64,000 nucleotides of DNA, taken from assembly GCA_011947345.1 (NCBI GenBank), contig JAAVTG010000057.1, forward strand, positions 434,001 to 498,000, read 5' to 3'. Position numbers and translations under genes: made by a program. Positions within the stretch are counted from its first letter, which is position 1. Each line of letters starts with the position of its first letter. The notes beneath the pieces were generated by a model. The model was not told the origin of the DNA. It worked only from the letters and a program-made list of their open reading frames with translations, and ran no database searches. This document shows, one piece after another, positions 54,762 to 64,000 of the stretch. Source of the stretch: Phytophthora quininea (lineage: Eukaryota > Oomycota > Peronosporomycetes > Peronosporales > Peronosporaceae).

Positions 54762-55650
54762 CGTACCATATAGCAATTGTCGTATCCAGTGAACTGTCAT
54801 ATCCAGCAAGCTAAGCCAGCCAATCATATTGATTTGCCTATCCGAAATTGTCGTACCAAGCAAGCACAGACTGGCTGTGAAGCACCAGACGCAAAGCAGA
54901 AGACAATGGGCCGCAGCAGAAAGAAGCACATCGAAGGCGGCGGGAGGAAGGCTTCAACTTATGAACGCACCGTGCCTACAAACCAGTTCCGGTTGGACGT
55001 CGTCCGCCATTTTGCGAAGTACGATGACACGGCGTTGACGTTGGACACGTTCTACAGCGGACTGACAGGGGCTTAACGAGATACAAAGCGTACAAGTGTG
55101 AATGTTTGGTGAAAGCGAGAGGTTGAGCTAGAAGAATTGTGTAGGAGCATCACAACCGCGCAGCAGCTCAAAACTCGTGAATTTGGAACGGGACCACCCT
55201 CTCGCATGCTGCTGAGGTTTATATTGTTCAGTGAATCAATGCTTACCGCGACCAAGGCCTTCCTGTTTCTTCACTCATGCTCCATCGCAAATCTTTGGCT
55301 GTTGCGCGACAATGACGTTGACCTCACTCTGTTTGCTACTTCACGCGGCTGGGCAAAGGGCTTTCTGAAGCGCTATCATTTCTCGCTGCAAGCTAAAGCG
55401 CGCCAAGGACAAGTGACTCCGGAGGATTCGGCGGCTGCTCGCGACGTTCAACAGGGATGCGAGGAAATGATGGTGGAACTAGGTGTAGACCATGTGTTCA
55501 ATGCCGACCAGACACCGATCTTTTCGAGTACCTGCCCAAGTCTATGATTAACAAAACGGGCATGAAGAGAATATGGGCGCGGTCTACTGGTAGATAAGGA
55601 AAGGCTGACCTGTATGCTGCTGGGGGATCCTTATGGCGGAAATATCCTCC
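54762..55650 (+). mobile_element. Second, truncated pogo/Tigger-like element
   Basis: Begins with a terminal-repeat-like CGTACCATATAGCAATTGTC and further GTCATATCCAG words. A start at 54906 gives MGRSRKKHIEGGGRKASTYE and PTNQFRLDVVRHFAKYD, homologous to the intact neighbour, but stops at 55076. Later pieces (ATSRGWAKGFLKRYHFSLQA, KARQGQVTPED, VFNADQTPIF, RLTCMLLGD) appear in shifted frames until about 55650, where similarity ends. The 3' half and right terminal repeat are missing. Confidence 0.75.
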
Positions 55651-56067
55651 GTACCTGGAAAATATTTTAACGACACGGGAGCGACCGTGGGATAAAACCC
55701 GCAAATTTCCCGAGGCAATGTGTATTGCGTCCAATATCAGGGACACAATGACAGGTCTTTGGATGCAACAGTGACGAGAAGGAGTGGCGTATCTAAAAGA
55801 GCTGGCCCTTCGCTTTAAAAAAGAGGGGGAATTCGAAGACCCTCCCAGATACGTGACACCCGATCATCACGAAGAGAAGTTATGTGTTCCTGAAACGGAG
55901 TTAGCACAACCAGTGAATGAAGTCTACGGCGACATTATCGTATCTGGGATGAAGCTGCACGCACGCACGACGACGGAAACCACCGCTCTATCCTGTCGGG
56001 CCAGTCGGGAGGAGCTGGGTCGGGCGAATCTGGCGGGGCGGTCGATTTGCGATAGTTAGAAGAACGA
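55651..56067. other. No recognisable gene
   Basis: One short frame (55784-56059) has no recognised product. The stretch begins where similarity to the transposase stops after RKYPPYL. Confidence 0.3.
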
Positions 56068-56650
56068 GTGACTACCAAGCTAGTTAAGAACGCTGGGGAG
56101 AGCAGTCGAAGTCACCCCTTTTGCGATTGCCAGTCCACCACGATCATGAGGACGACCCAAACAAAACCTCTGGAGGCAATAACACGTGTGCTTCGTCCAG
56201 AGCATATTGATGTGTGCTATAAGAAAGTTATTGCACTGCAAGCAAAACACAGGGACTTAGAAGAGCGAGGTATAGCTCTGGACATCGTTGGTTTTGGTGT
56301 ATACTCTATGGAGGCAATTATGACCATGAAAAAGTGGCGCCACGCCATCAAGTCCGTGAAGCTGGTCTCAAAATCGCTGTCGTGGGTCACCGCAATTGAT
56401 TTTAGCCTACATATTTATCTTACATCCAGGCTGAAGGCTATTCCGCCGCGGTCAACTAAGGTACACCACTTGTCACCTTGCTACGATTAATTTGGTTTTC
56501 TAACTTCATTACTTGTAGGTAGAAGTGCTCGATCTGATTGGAAAGGCACAGCTGTGCGACGATGCAATGAAAATTGTGGTGTCGAAGCTGTTCGGATCTA
56601 GAGCAGAGATCATAATTGTTGACCTAAATGTGCTGGGACCCGAGAAAGGC
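56068..56650 (+). CDS. Unrecognised gene fragment with an intron
   Basis: Two open stretches join across a probable 60-bp intron (GTACACC..ACTTGTAG, 56460-56519). The product includes EAITRVLRPEHIDVCYKKV, GIALDIVGFGVYSMEAIMT and VEVLDLIGKAQLCDDAMKIV. The conserved look of both exons around a good intron suggests a real or recently real gene. No domain is recognised, and the 3' end runs into a poly-T/poly-G tract at about 56671. Confidence 0.35.
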
Positions 56651-56665
56651 GAAATGTCGGCCCAT

Positions 56666-57430
56666 TTAAGTGTTTTTTTTTTTTTTTTGGGGGGCATCCT
56701 GCTGATGTTTCAGCCGCCCAACTCCCCACTTGCACATATACTCAAAAGACAATAGGAAAGGATGGCTAGCGCATCCAACGAACGGAAGAGCTCCGACGCT
56801 TCGGCCAATAGCTTGAATGGCCGAGCAATTATCGCCAATCATAAAGAGGACCGCCTCCCTAGGATTGTCAAATGTTGACAGTGTGTCGGCGATGAGGTCG
56901 AAAAGGCTCTGAGCGCCAAGATTATTTTCGTCGTTCAGAAGGCAGACGACCTGCAGGATGTAGCGGCTGGAGAGGCATTGAATGTTCTCATCGTACTTAG
57001 GGTTGCGCTCGCTTTGTTGAACTACCATATCATCATCAAAAACCGCCATGATGGTGAAAACGTGGCGGCCTCCGTCACCACCGCTTCAAGAATGAATGTG
57101 AAGGGTTTAAGGAGCGCGATCGCAACCATATCACGCACGTGGGCAATGTGCTTCTGCAGCGCCTCGGCGGAAATCAAGCCCATCTTGATGTCCTTCCGTG
57201 TGAAGGGACGCTCGCAAAAGCTGACGGGCATGCGATCCATGACATACTGCTCGATTTAGCGGAACATATCGCTTGTTCGACAACGAAACATCGACACAGT
57301 TGCCCTGCTGAAACGCGGCCGCAGCAAGGTTTTGATAGTCAGGGTGGCGTTCAGCAGGTGGTGTACTTGATTTGTGGCAGAGTGGATGTACGAAAATCGC
57401 GGATGGCACGGTACACTTACACAAGGCACC
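56666..57430 (-). mobile_element. hAT-like transposase remnant
   Basis: Minus-strand frames contain AVLFMIGDNCSAIQAIGRSV followed by LPFVGCASHPFLLSFE, the GDNC..VGCASH motif typical of hAT transposases in oomycetes. Upstream pieces (KDIKMGLISAEALQKHIAHV near 57.15 kb, ERHPDYQNL near 57.35 kb) fit the N-terminal part. Frames are broken, no BED zinc finger is complete and no terminal repeats were found. Confidence 0.6.
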
Positions 57431-58052
57431 CGAGACTACTGACTAACGGAGGGGTACTCCGATATCCGTGGGATGCTGAATGCAGCTCACCTTGTGTACC
57501 CGTCGGTGGGGCAGGTCGCTCTCTTTAGATGGCTCGAGGGAGATATGCGCCTTGGTCAAGTCCAACCTTCTTGGCGAGATGATGGGACCTTGGTCACTGC
57601 GCAGAAATCCTCACGCAGCGCCAGATGGGGGTTGTCAACTGTGATCGAGTCTCTCAAGATCACGGGTCGACGGGCTAGTCGTCTTTTAGGTCCTGGGGTT
57701 GCCTTCGCGCGATGTGATGGCCTTGTTCCTTTCCAGTTGCTTGTCGCTTCCTTTAGTGGGGGGCTTGAGCTGAGATTCGATGGGGACTGACCAAGCTATC
57801 CAATACCCACCGCACTTCTGTGGCAGGGTCGAGTCTTCTTGTCTTGGCTGGGCCAATGTAGTTTCCCGAGCCCAGACTTGATTCCGAGGGCGACTTGTGT
57901 CTTAGAAGGTAAAACGAACTTGTTTGTGTTATCCTATCCTAAAGTCTTTCCTACGAGCTTCCGTCTGGCGTACCTCGACACGTATTTCTATACCCCTCCT
58001 GGATATCTTGTATTGGATTCTTTCCTGCTGCACAGACTGGCTCCTTTGACAG
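57431..58052. other. No recognisable gene; possible retroelement debris
   Basis: Short frames without conserved domains. A motif GLELRFDGD near 57.77 kb vaguely recalls an RNase H start in Ty3-type elements but is too short to assign. Confidence 0.25.
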
Positions 58053-58347
58053 AGATCAATAGAGATCATCCCGCATCTATCGCGCAAGATCGAGCACAAG
58101 GTCAGGATCACAAGAAAGTACCGCTTGTCTTCATTCCCGAGATGTGGTATGTCTTCTTCGAGCTCAAGATCGTCCGATCCTAAGATCGGGATCACCTGTT
58201 TCAAGATCGTAGAATAGTGATCCGGCGTCGGCAATATTTCTGGTCTGGGTCGAGATCTGAGTCAAGATCACAATCTAGGTCCATCTCAATTGATCTTGAA
58301 TATGGACCCTCGATCTTCAGCTTGAACTGAATTTTGGGATCAGATCA
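58053..58347. repeat. GATC-dense tract
   Basis: Sixteen GATC words occur in about 295 bp, where about one would be expected by chance. Several share the longer form CAAGATC. They are irregularly spaced, so this is not a simple tandem array. Confidence 0.7.
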
Positions 58348-58414
58348 GATTCGTACCCATATTTTGGTACCGCTTTACCACAATTCGTGCATCCATTTCC
58401 GTTTTTGCAGACTT

Positions 58415-58803
58415 TGTTGCACGTGTTGCGGCGATACTTACCCGACAAGAGCTCCGTGGGTATAGACTGTTGATTAGAGCAGCCAGGCAGTTGCCTGGCA
58501 GCCAAAGAGCAGAAAAGACTAAATGAGTATGAAATCTTGTTAAAGCGATATATTCTGAGTAGCAAGTACAAGGGGATATCCGGAGCACAGCTGCCGGATA
58601 AGGTAGAGAGATTCCTGCCAATCAATGGTGCGATGAGGATCGAAGGCAAAGAGGTGAGACGCCGAGGACGCAGTCCGAGGTCGTCCTCACTTCCTCTTTT
58701 GCCTCAGACTGAGCACGTCTTGAGCATAGGCATTAGATAGAGAGATAAAGGCTAAATACACTGTATTGAGATCATACACTGTCCTACGAGGTTCATTCCA
58801 ACA
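58415..58803 (+). repeat. Possible solo LTR
   Basis: A 389-bp segment begins TGTTGCACGTGTTG and ends GTTCATTCCAACA, giving short inverted ends TGTTG..CAACA as in retrotransposon long terminal repeats. The interior has no long frame. Flanking 5-bp target duplication is not convincing and no second LTR is seen in the window. Confidence 0.4.
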
Positions 58804-58917
58804 TAGACCTTTGTAAGCAAACTTCGTGAGGAGAAGGTGGGCTTGAACGGAGTGTGAGGGACCTTATAGCCGAAAACTTGCAATGTGAATAGCAAATAAC
58901 ACGCATGGAGATGGCAA

Positions 58918-59170
58918 CTTGGGCAACAAACCGCAGTCAATCCTCACGGCGGAGTTCTTCAAGGAGGAAAGCATATGCGTTTTAGATTGGCCAGCTCGAT
59001 CGCCTGACCTGAACCCAATCGAGAATGTCTGGCCATGATGGCTCAGATTGTCTACTACAGTCGAAGGCAGTACGACAGCGTGGTAGATTTGACGAGTGCA
59101 ATTTTAGCTGCTTGGGACGCTCTTGACGCAGCTTAACTGAGGAAGCTGGTGGACTCGTGTTGAATTGGAC
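58918..59170 (+). mobile_element. Tc1/mariner transposase 3' fragment
   Basis: A plus-strand reading gives EFFKEESICVLDWP and then ARSPDLNPIENVW, the last catalytic motif of Tc1/mariner transposases, followed in another frame by ILAAWDALDAA and LRKLVDS, the usual C-terminal end. At least one stop and one frame change are present. The N-terminal two thirds are absent. Confidence 0.75.
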
Positions 59171-60690
59171 TTGAGCGGTAGAACGAACTTTTGGAACTGA
59201 GCATTAACTCGCCGCTGTCGGCCTCCGCGCTCTAGTCTAAACACATGTACTTGGTCCAATCTGCTGTTCGATACCTTTCTGGTCTACCAGCGCCGCATCC
59301 GTTCATGCTGGGCGCCAACGCCGGTCTTATCGCCATTAGGTGCGCACGCAAGTTCCAACAACTCGATGTCTGGCCGCTGCGTTGAAGTCATCTCAAAGCA
59401 GGGTAACAAGACTCGTTACTAAAGTTAATGGCACAATGATTTGCATACGTTTGAAATAAAAAATTGTATTCATCAAGCCGGCCGTATATTTTGTCCAGCA
59501 CCGACGCTTGATTTTTGTATTGGAGCCTGTCTTCATCCGCAAGTTTCCGATCGGAAGTATGTTTACCGTGGATGTCTGCAAGACATGTCTAAACAGCGAG
59601 TTGGAACTCGCAGTAGAAAAAAGTTATGAGGAAAAACGCGGTGGCCGAAATATTGTGTCCAGGAGTGTACTAAAAATATTATATACTATATGTTTTGTTC
59701 GGAATCGCTAGACTCTAGCGGCTGCAGTCGAGGCGTTAGTGGAGGACCCGATGGACTTTCACAACTTTCAATTGGTTCTGGTGTTCTCCTGCCTTCGACC
59801 TTTTACCATTTACACCGCACCCGACTCGTGCCTTGGAATTGGTCGAACAACTATTCTTCTTCTTCTGCTTCTTGGCCTGCTATTTGCTTTTAGATAAGAA
59901 ATTGGATGTCACCAGTGCCAACTTCCCAGACCAAATGCAAGGCAAGCAAACGCAGTCCAGCAGTAACGCAAACCCTTCACGAAATCCTTACAAGCGCGAC
60001 TCTATTTACACCAATTTCGGGCGGCGAAAAAGGTCGGTGATCTCAGCCAGAGAGCCAGGCCCATTCACTGCCAGCACCGCAATCACACGGCATTGATTCT
60101 GCTGCGCGCTGAAGTTGTGCGAAAGGAACTTCGGGGGGCAATAGCAGTGCTCCGTGGGAATGCACGACGCGCCAGCGGCAGCACCGACCTCCTAATACCA
60201 TCGGAATTTGTGCGAGACGACGACAATCCAATCTCCAGATCCTTCTAACGAAGTGACCGAGGTGGAACGTAATGACGCTTGTCAGAAGGAGACTCGACGC
60301 ATTGAAGCAGAGAGAAAAGACGGATAAGAGGCGCTTGAAAAGGCGACTGCAGAATGGGGAAGCTGTGTCAGAATCCGAGACCGAGGCTCCGGCTATTTCT
60401 ATTGAAGAACCGACAACTGCAAGGAAGACCTCATCCTTCCCGAAGTGGAGACGCGGCCAATTGATCAGCTGTGTGAGGCGCTCGATGCTAGCGAATACTA
60501 TGAGCGCAAGCAAGCTACTGAAGCACGGAAGTAATACGAGGTTAGCCACGTTTCTTGAATAATAGATTCATGCAAGGCAGCCTTTAGTCTTTAATTTGTC
60601 ATGTAAATTCTACTTCGAGGTATTTTATACTAGTACGCTTTCATCAAAGCGTTTTCTCTATGTCAATCGCACGCACAACTGGACAGACAT
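59171..60690. other. No recognisable gene
   Basis: Contains scattered short frames. The best is 60272-60562 (MTLVRRRLDALKQREKTDKR.., a basic coiled-coil-like peptide with no recognised domain); another reading at about 60000-60245 (RAEVVRKELRGAIAVLRGNA) has no start. Probably transposon debris. Confidence 0.3.
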
Positions 60691-62582
60691 TTAGCTCGCG
60701 TTCAACTGCGCCTCGATTTCGAGGTGCCCGCCTTGTCGAGCAATAGGGACCCACAACACCAGCGAACCGCCACCCGTTCCAGGTAGTCCCAGGAAACCCG
60801 GACGCCACCGGTCCAAATACAACGTCTTACCGCCCAGCGCCGTGATATTCGATGTCCACTGCGCTGTTCCTCCTGCACGGAGATCCACTTCGTCAATCTT
60901 GTCGCCACCAGACTTGATGTTGATGGTCACATCCTCCGTGTCCTTGCTCGTGAAGTTGATGATCACCTTGCCATCACCCTTCTTCGTCCACGAACTGGTA
61001 CTGTTCTTGAAGGCTTTTTGATCGCATTCAAGCCCAGAGTGGCGGCTTCCTTTCCATCGTCAATCTCGCCCATGAACTGCGTCGGGCCGCAGATCGTTTG
61101 CAAGTACTCGGCAAACAGCGTGGTGAGATCAGTTGGGTCCCAACCAAGCGAGAAAACAGTGAGGGCCGTATCAATCGTAACGTAAGCGTTCTGGATTTCC
61201 TCAATGTGAGAACCATTGTCGCTCTTGCCGGTCCTGATCAATTGGTTGATCATCACGCTGAAGGCCTTGCGGAGGGTTTCGCGAGTGGTGTAGGCGGTCG
61301 TTTCCGTGGACTGGGCAATCATGTCAGCCATGCAGTTGTTGGTAGCAGTGGCGACCTCGTACAGCACGAGATCCGACTCACTGATCTTCAGCCGGAGATC
61401 ACCGTCACTGATACCGGGGTAGTCTCTCCTGTACTGGTTCACCATTTGCCAGGTACGGTCCGTCAGCGACTTCAGGTCGGCACCACACGTCGAGTTCTGC
61501 TTCATCGCCGTCTCGAGGTTCGAGATTTCTCCTCGGTAATATCACTGATAGCGTCGGTGAAGTTGGCGCCGGTCAGGAACGCCTTGAAGTGCTCCCAGTC
61601 CTTGATGATGTCGTCCTTGTAGCCCAGAGTCAGTAGTAGAATGTATTGGGCCGTAGCAAGGAGCGTTTGGGACAGACGAAGATTGGGCGGTACGGCCTTG
61701 CCCAAGCAGGCGTAGATGGCGATCGGAATGTCCGTCACCACGTTGTTGGTCTGGTACAACATCAAGAGCAGCTTATCCTGCGAAGTCTGCGGGTCTTGGG
61801 TCATTTGGTTACGCTGGAAACGAATGATACCACGAATGACTGTAATCATCGCGTTGGCGCACTTGACGGCCCACGTGACCTTCTTGCCGGCCTTGGCCAG
61901 CTCACCAAACACTCCAAAGGTTGCCATACTCAGCGTCGACATCGCCAGAGCCGTAATCTTAGCAAAAACTTGTCGCGTGCAGTCGTTGTTTTGTTGAATG
62001 CACTCCATGCCACACTCCACCGGGTAGTTAAGTGGGCACTCGGTCCAGCACGTGTTGGTGGCTTCGTTTCGGTCGAAGTTGGAAGGACAAGTGTCCATGA
62101 AGTGAGCCTCGCGCCAGCACGCAGAGTCTGCCGAGATTTTCCACGGGCCTACCCAATTGCGGTACATTGAGGGCAGCGTGCTGGTAGCCGTGATGGAGTT
62201 CGCCAAATTCTCGCTCATCGTCGACGTGTCTAGAGATGTCCCGGTCGGGAGCTCAAACCGGGTGGATGCCGATGAAGAGGAGCCGGATGACGGTGCTTTA
62301 GTCGTATCAACCGATGATGAAGAACTTGTGGGGCTTCCGTGGTATGCAGCTCCAAGTCCAACGACGAGGACCCGGACATGTTGGCAATCATAGATTTGAC
62401 CTCGTCCAGGTACGTTGACCCCACAGCTTCTTTGATAGCTTCCGGAGACAGCGTGGAGATGTCAGCTGATGAGCCTGCTGCGGAGTCGTCGTCGTCGTTC
62501 CAAAATGTCCAGTCGAAACCCTGCGTGCCGGTGGTGGTGGCGACAAAAGCCAATATGACGAACGCCACTCTTGACCGAACCA
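60691..62582 (-). CDS. Second FDWTFWNDDDD-family secreted protein, frame-broken
   Basis: Paralogue of the 622-aa protein at 37.5-39.4 kb. It has a signal peptide (MVRSRVAFVILAFVATTTGT), the same FDWTFWNDDDD start of the mature part, a Ser-rich linker, the Cys box (CWREAHFMDTCPSNFDRN.., CWTECPLNYPVECGMEC), and the conserved CGPTQFMGEIDDG and C-terminal INFTSKDTEDVTINI..GFLGLPG. Three frame breaks, near 62330, 61530 and 61020 (an A run), are each explained by loss of one base; between them the frames are clean and similarity to the intact copy is continuous. It has a near-perfect Inr 44-60 bp upstream. It is either a functional gene with sequence errors or a very young pseudogene. The function is unknown. 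Confidence 0.8.
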
Positions 62583-62625
62583 TCGCAGGTGGAGGAACTT
62601 GAGTCGGTGGTGAGACCCACGCCGC

Positions 62626-62642
62626 AAAATGCAGAATGAGAA
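62626..62642 (-). promoter_or_regulatory. Inr element of the second secreted-protein gene
   Basis: On the minus strand TTCTCATTCTGCATTTT fits the oomycete initiator TCATTYYNCAWTTT perfectly, 44-60 bp before the ATG at 62582. This supports that start and an active promoter. Confidence 0.65.
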
Positions 62643-63245
62643 CCGAGTTTTCTAACATGTCGATCTTGACGGCAGCCCGCCCAGCATCGCGTTGTTTGGG
62701 TCGTGTACAGCATGTGGCCCAGCGATTTGAGGAGAAGGTGATGGTGCAAGCAATCGAGCCGGGTTGCTTTCATGGCCTCCGCTGGTGCGGATTAAAAACA
62801 TGTCGAAAGGGGATAGGAACCGCACAACGGGGTCCGGTAGCGATCTGGTTGGTGTTTGAGCACCGCCTTCGTTTGTTTTCTTTTTTCCTTCGCCCCTTTG
62901 CTCTCCATCGTGCCAATAGCTGATAGTATCAGCTGCAGTTAGCAAATCCCGGGAATGTATCGCACCAATTCACCCGAGAGACGTTAGTACAGGTTAACGG
63001 CATCGAAACTACGAGAGAAAGCATCAATACCTTCGCCAGCCCGCGCCTTAGATGCTGTATAGAGGCCTTCAGAAACGCCGCAAATAAGATAATTATCATA
63101 CCTCTCCTTCTTCAAAATATCTTCGTTGTTGAAGCATACTGGTGAGACGGTGCATACGAGAATTGAGCCACTTTTTGGTTACGGCCACGAGGCAGCCACA
63201 AGGCAAACAAACAGAAACCTTATTCGTCAGCTGCACCGCAAAGTA
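62643..63245. other. Intergenic, nothing recognised
   Basis: Upstream of the secreted-protein promoter I see only short frames without similarity or repeats. Confidence 0.35.
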
Positions 63246-63854
63246 ATGCGAAAGTTTTCACAAATGCTGTTGGCCATTTGCATCGTTAACTATGTGAACA
63301 CTTGCTGTATACCCAGCGAGCCCACTGCACGGGGTTTGCTGGCCGCATCTCAAGACATCCGGAGCAGACCGTCCTATGTAAATGACCAGTTACATTCTTT
63401 TCTTTCCTGTCATCCCCACACCACCATTATTAACTGTACGATGCGTCGGACAGCATGGCGAGGTGAGAAGAATCGACTGAGCTTGCTAGTTCTTGCCAAA
63501 GGAACAGCCCAGCGGATCTCAATAACCCACAACTTTGTCAAAACTGAGTCCATTCCGGACATCTCACATCCTAGACTTATCTTGTGTATTCTCTGCCCAG
63601 GCAGTAACAAAACATGGCGAAATGGGACCACGATGAGATTGGATTGTAAGCAGCATCACTGCAGACTCAGCTGCGTGCTACGCCAATGGGATCGCCGAAA
63701 GCTAGTCCCAGTAGCGCGTCACCAAATTCGACTTGTCAAAGAAGATACTTTTCAGCAGTGGGAAAGTCTTGTATACAGCACAAATACGGCGACGACAATC
63801 CCAGTTTTACTGTTAATCAAAGACTGTACCTGCTCCTCGCGCTGCTGCTTCTGA
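63246..63854 (+). CDS. Hypothetical protein with possible signal peptide
   Basis: A 202-codon frame whose first ATG gives MRKFSQMLLAICIVNYVNTC, a weak signal-peptide-like start. The rest is basic and Cys/His-rich without a recognised domain or RxLR motif. Codon use is not distinctive, so it could be chance. The last 146 bp of the window hold nothing recognised. Confidence 0.25.
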   Translation: MRKFSQMLLAICIVNYVNTCCIPSEPTARGLLAASQDIRSRPSYVNDQLHSFLSCHPHTTIINCTMRRTAWRGEKNRLSLLVLAKGTAQRISITHNFVKTESIPDISHPRLILCILCPGSNKTWRNGTTMRLDCKQHHCRLSCVLRQWDRRKLVPVARHQIRLVKEDTFQQWESLVYSTNTATTIPVLLLIKDCTCSSRCCF

Positions 63855-64000
63855 CAATGCCGCTCACTTGTGATGTCCTGAAGCAGCGCATCTACTTCCA
63901 GTAAACGAGGAGCTTTCAGAAGAAGCGGGTGGGGGAACTAAGTAGATGAGCTTCGATTCTCCGGTGCGGCAGCTACTATCGGAACGTTCGAATGGTTGGG

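Noticed and set aside
56671..56695. Poly-T/poly-G run as a retroposon tail
   Set aside because: Only one homopolymer run is present, with no target duplication and no LINE-like frame beside it.
1..64000. CRISPR arrays, tRNA or rRNA genes, bacterial-type operons or terminators
   Set aside because: No regularly spaced direct repeats, cloverleaf sequences or rRNA-like tracts were seen by eye, and introns and gene families show a eukaryotic nuclear origin. A tRNA or Rfam scan would be decisive.

Overview
The window reads as nuclear DNA of a plant-pathogenic oomycete, most likely Phytophthora or a close relative. The evidence is a secreted RxLR-EER-type effector surrounded by decayed relatives, a crinkler-like P-loop gene, dense genes with short introns (about 50-70 bp, GT..AG, often GTAAGT, GTACGT or GTGAGT), oomycete initiator (Inr) elements near GCTCATTYYNCAWTTT upstream of several start codons, and eukaryotic housekeeping genes. 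I found no bacterial operons, CRISPR arrays, tRNA or rRNA genes.

Layout. 0.3-6.6 kb: a large kinase gene (+), heavily frame-broken. 6.7-11.5 kb: DNA polymerase alpha (-), which shares a promoter with two tandem UBC6/UBE2J ubiquitin-conjugating enzymes (+, 11.6-13.2 kb). 13.2-17.4 kb: an effector cluster with one near-intact RxLR gene and four decayed relatives. 17.8-22.5 kb: a CYFIP/PIR121 (SCAR/WAVE complex) gene (-), divergent from an intact sugar transporter (+, 23.0-24.5 kb). 23.7-30.6 kb: a large inverted repeat carrying the transporter 3' half and a crinkler-like gene in both arms. 31.2-34.5 kb: REEP/DP1 protein, TPR protein and ENTH protein. 34.5-41.6 kb: poorly coding DNA around an intact 622-aa secreted protein (-). 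41.6-48.3 kb: SDHAF4, Nrap/NOL6/Utp22 (-) and PIG-U (+). 48.3-52.6 kb: a second inverted repeat carrying an unrecognised Ser-rich gene. 52.7-59.2 kb: transposon debris (two pogo/Tigger-like elements, a hAT remnant, a possible solo LTR, a Tc1/mariner fragment). 60.7-62.6 kb: a frame-broken paralogue of the 622-aa secreted protein. 62.6-64 kb: almost nothing recognisable.

Housekeeping islands (replication, ubiquitin/ER, actin nucleation, ribosome biogenesis, GPI anchoring, complex II assembly) alternate with dynamic repeat- and effector-rich stretches, the pattern expected of a Phytophthora genome.

A caution applies throughout. Many conserved genes, including ones expected to be essential, are interrupted by apparent one-base losses, often in G or A runs. 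This fits residual long-read assembly errors better than gene death, so frame breaks alone should not be taken as proof of a pseudogene here. Spans given for multi-exon genes run from first to last coding base and include introns.
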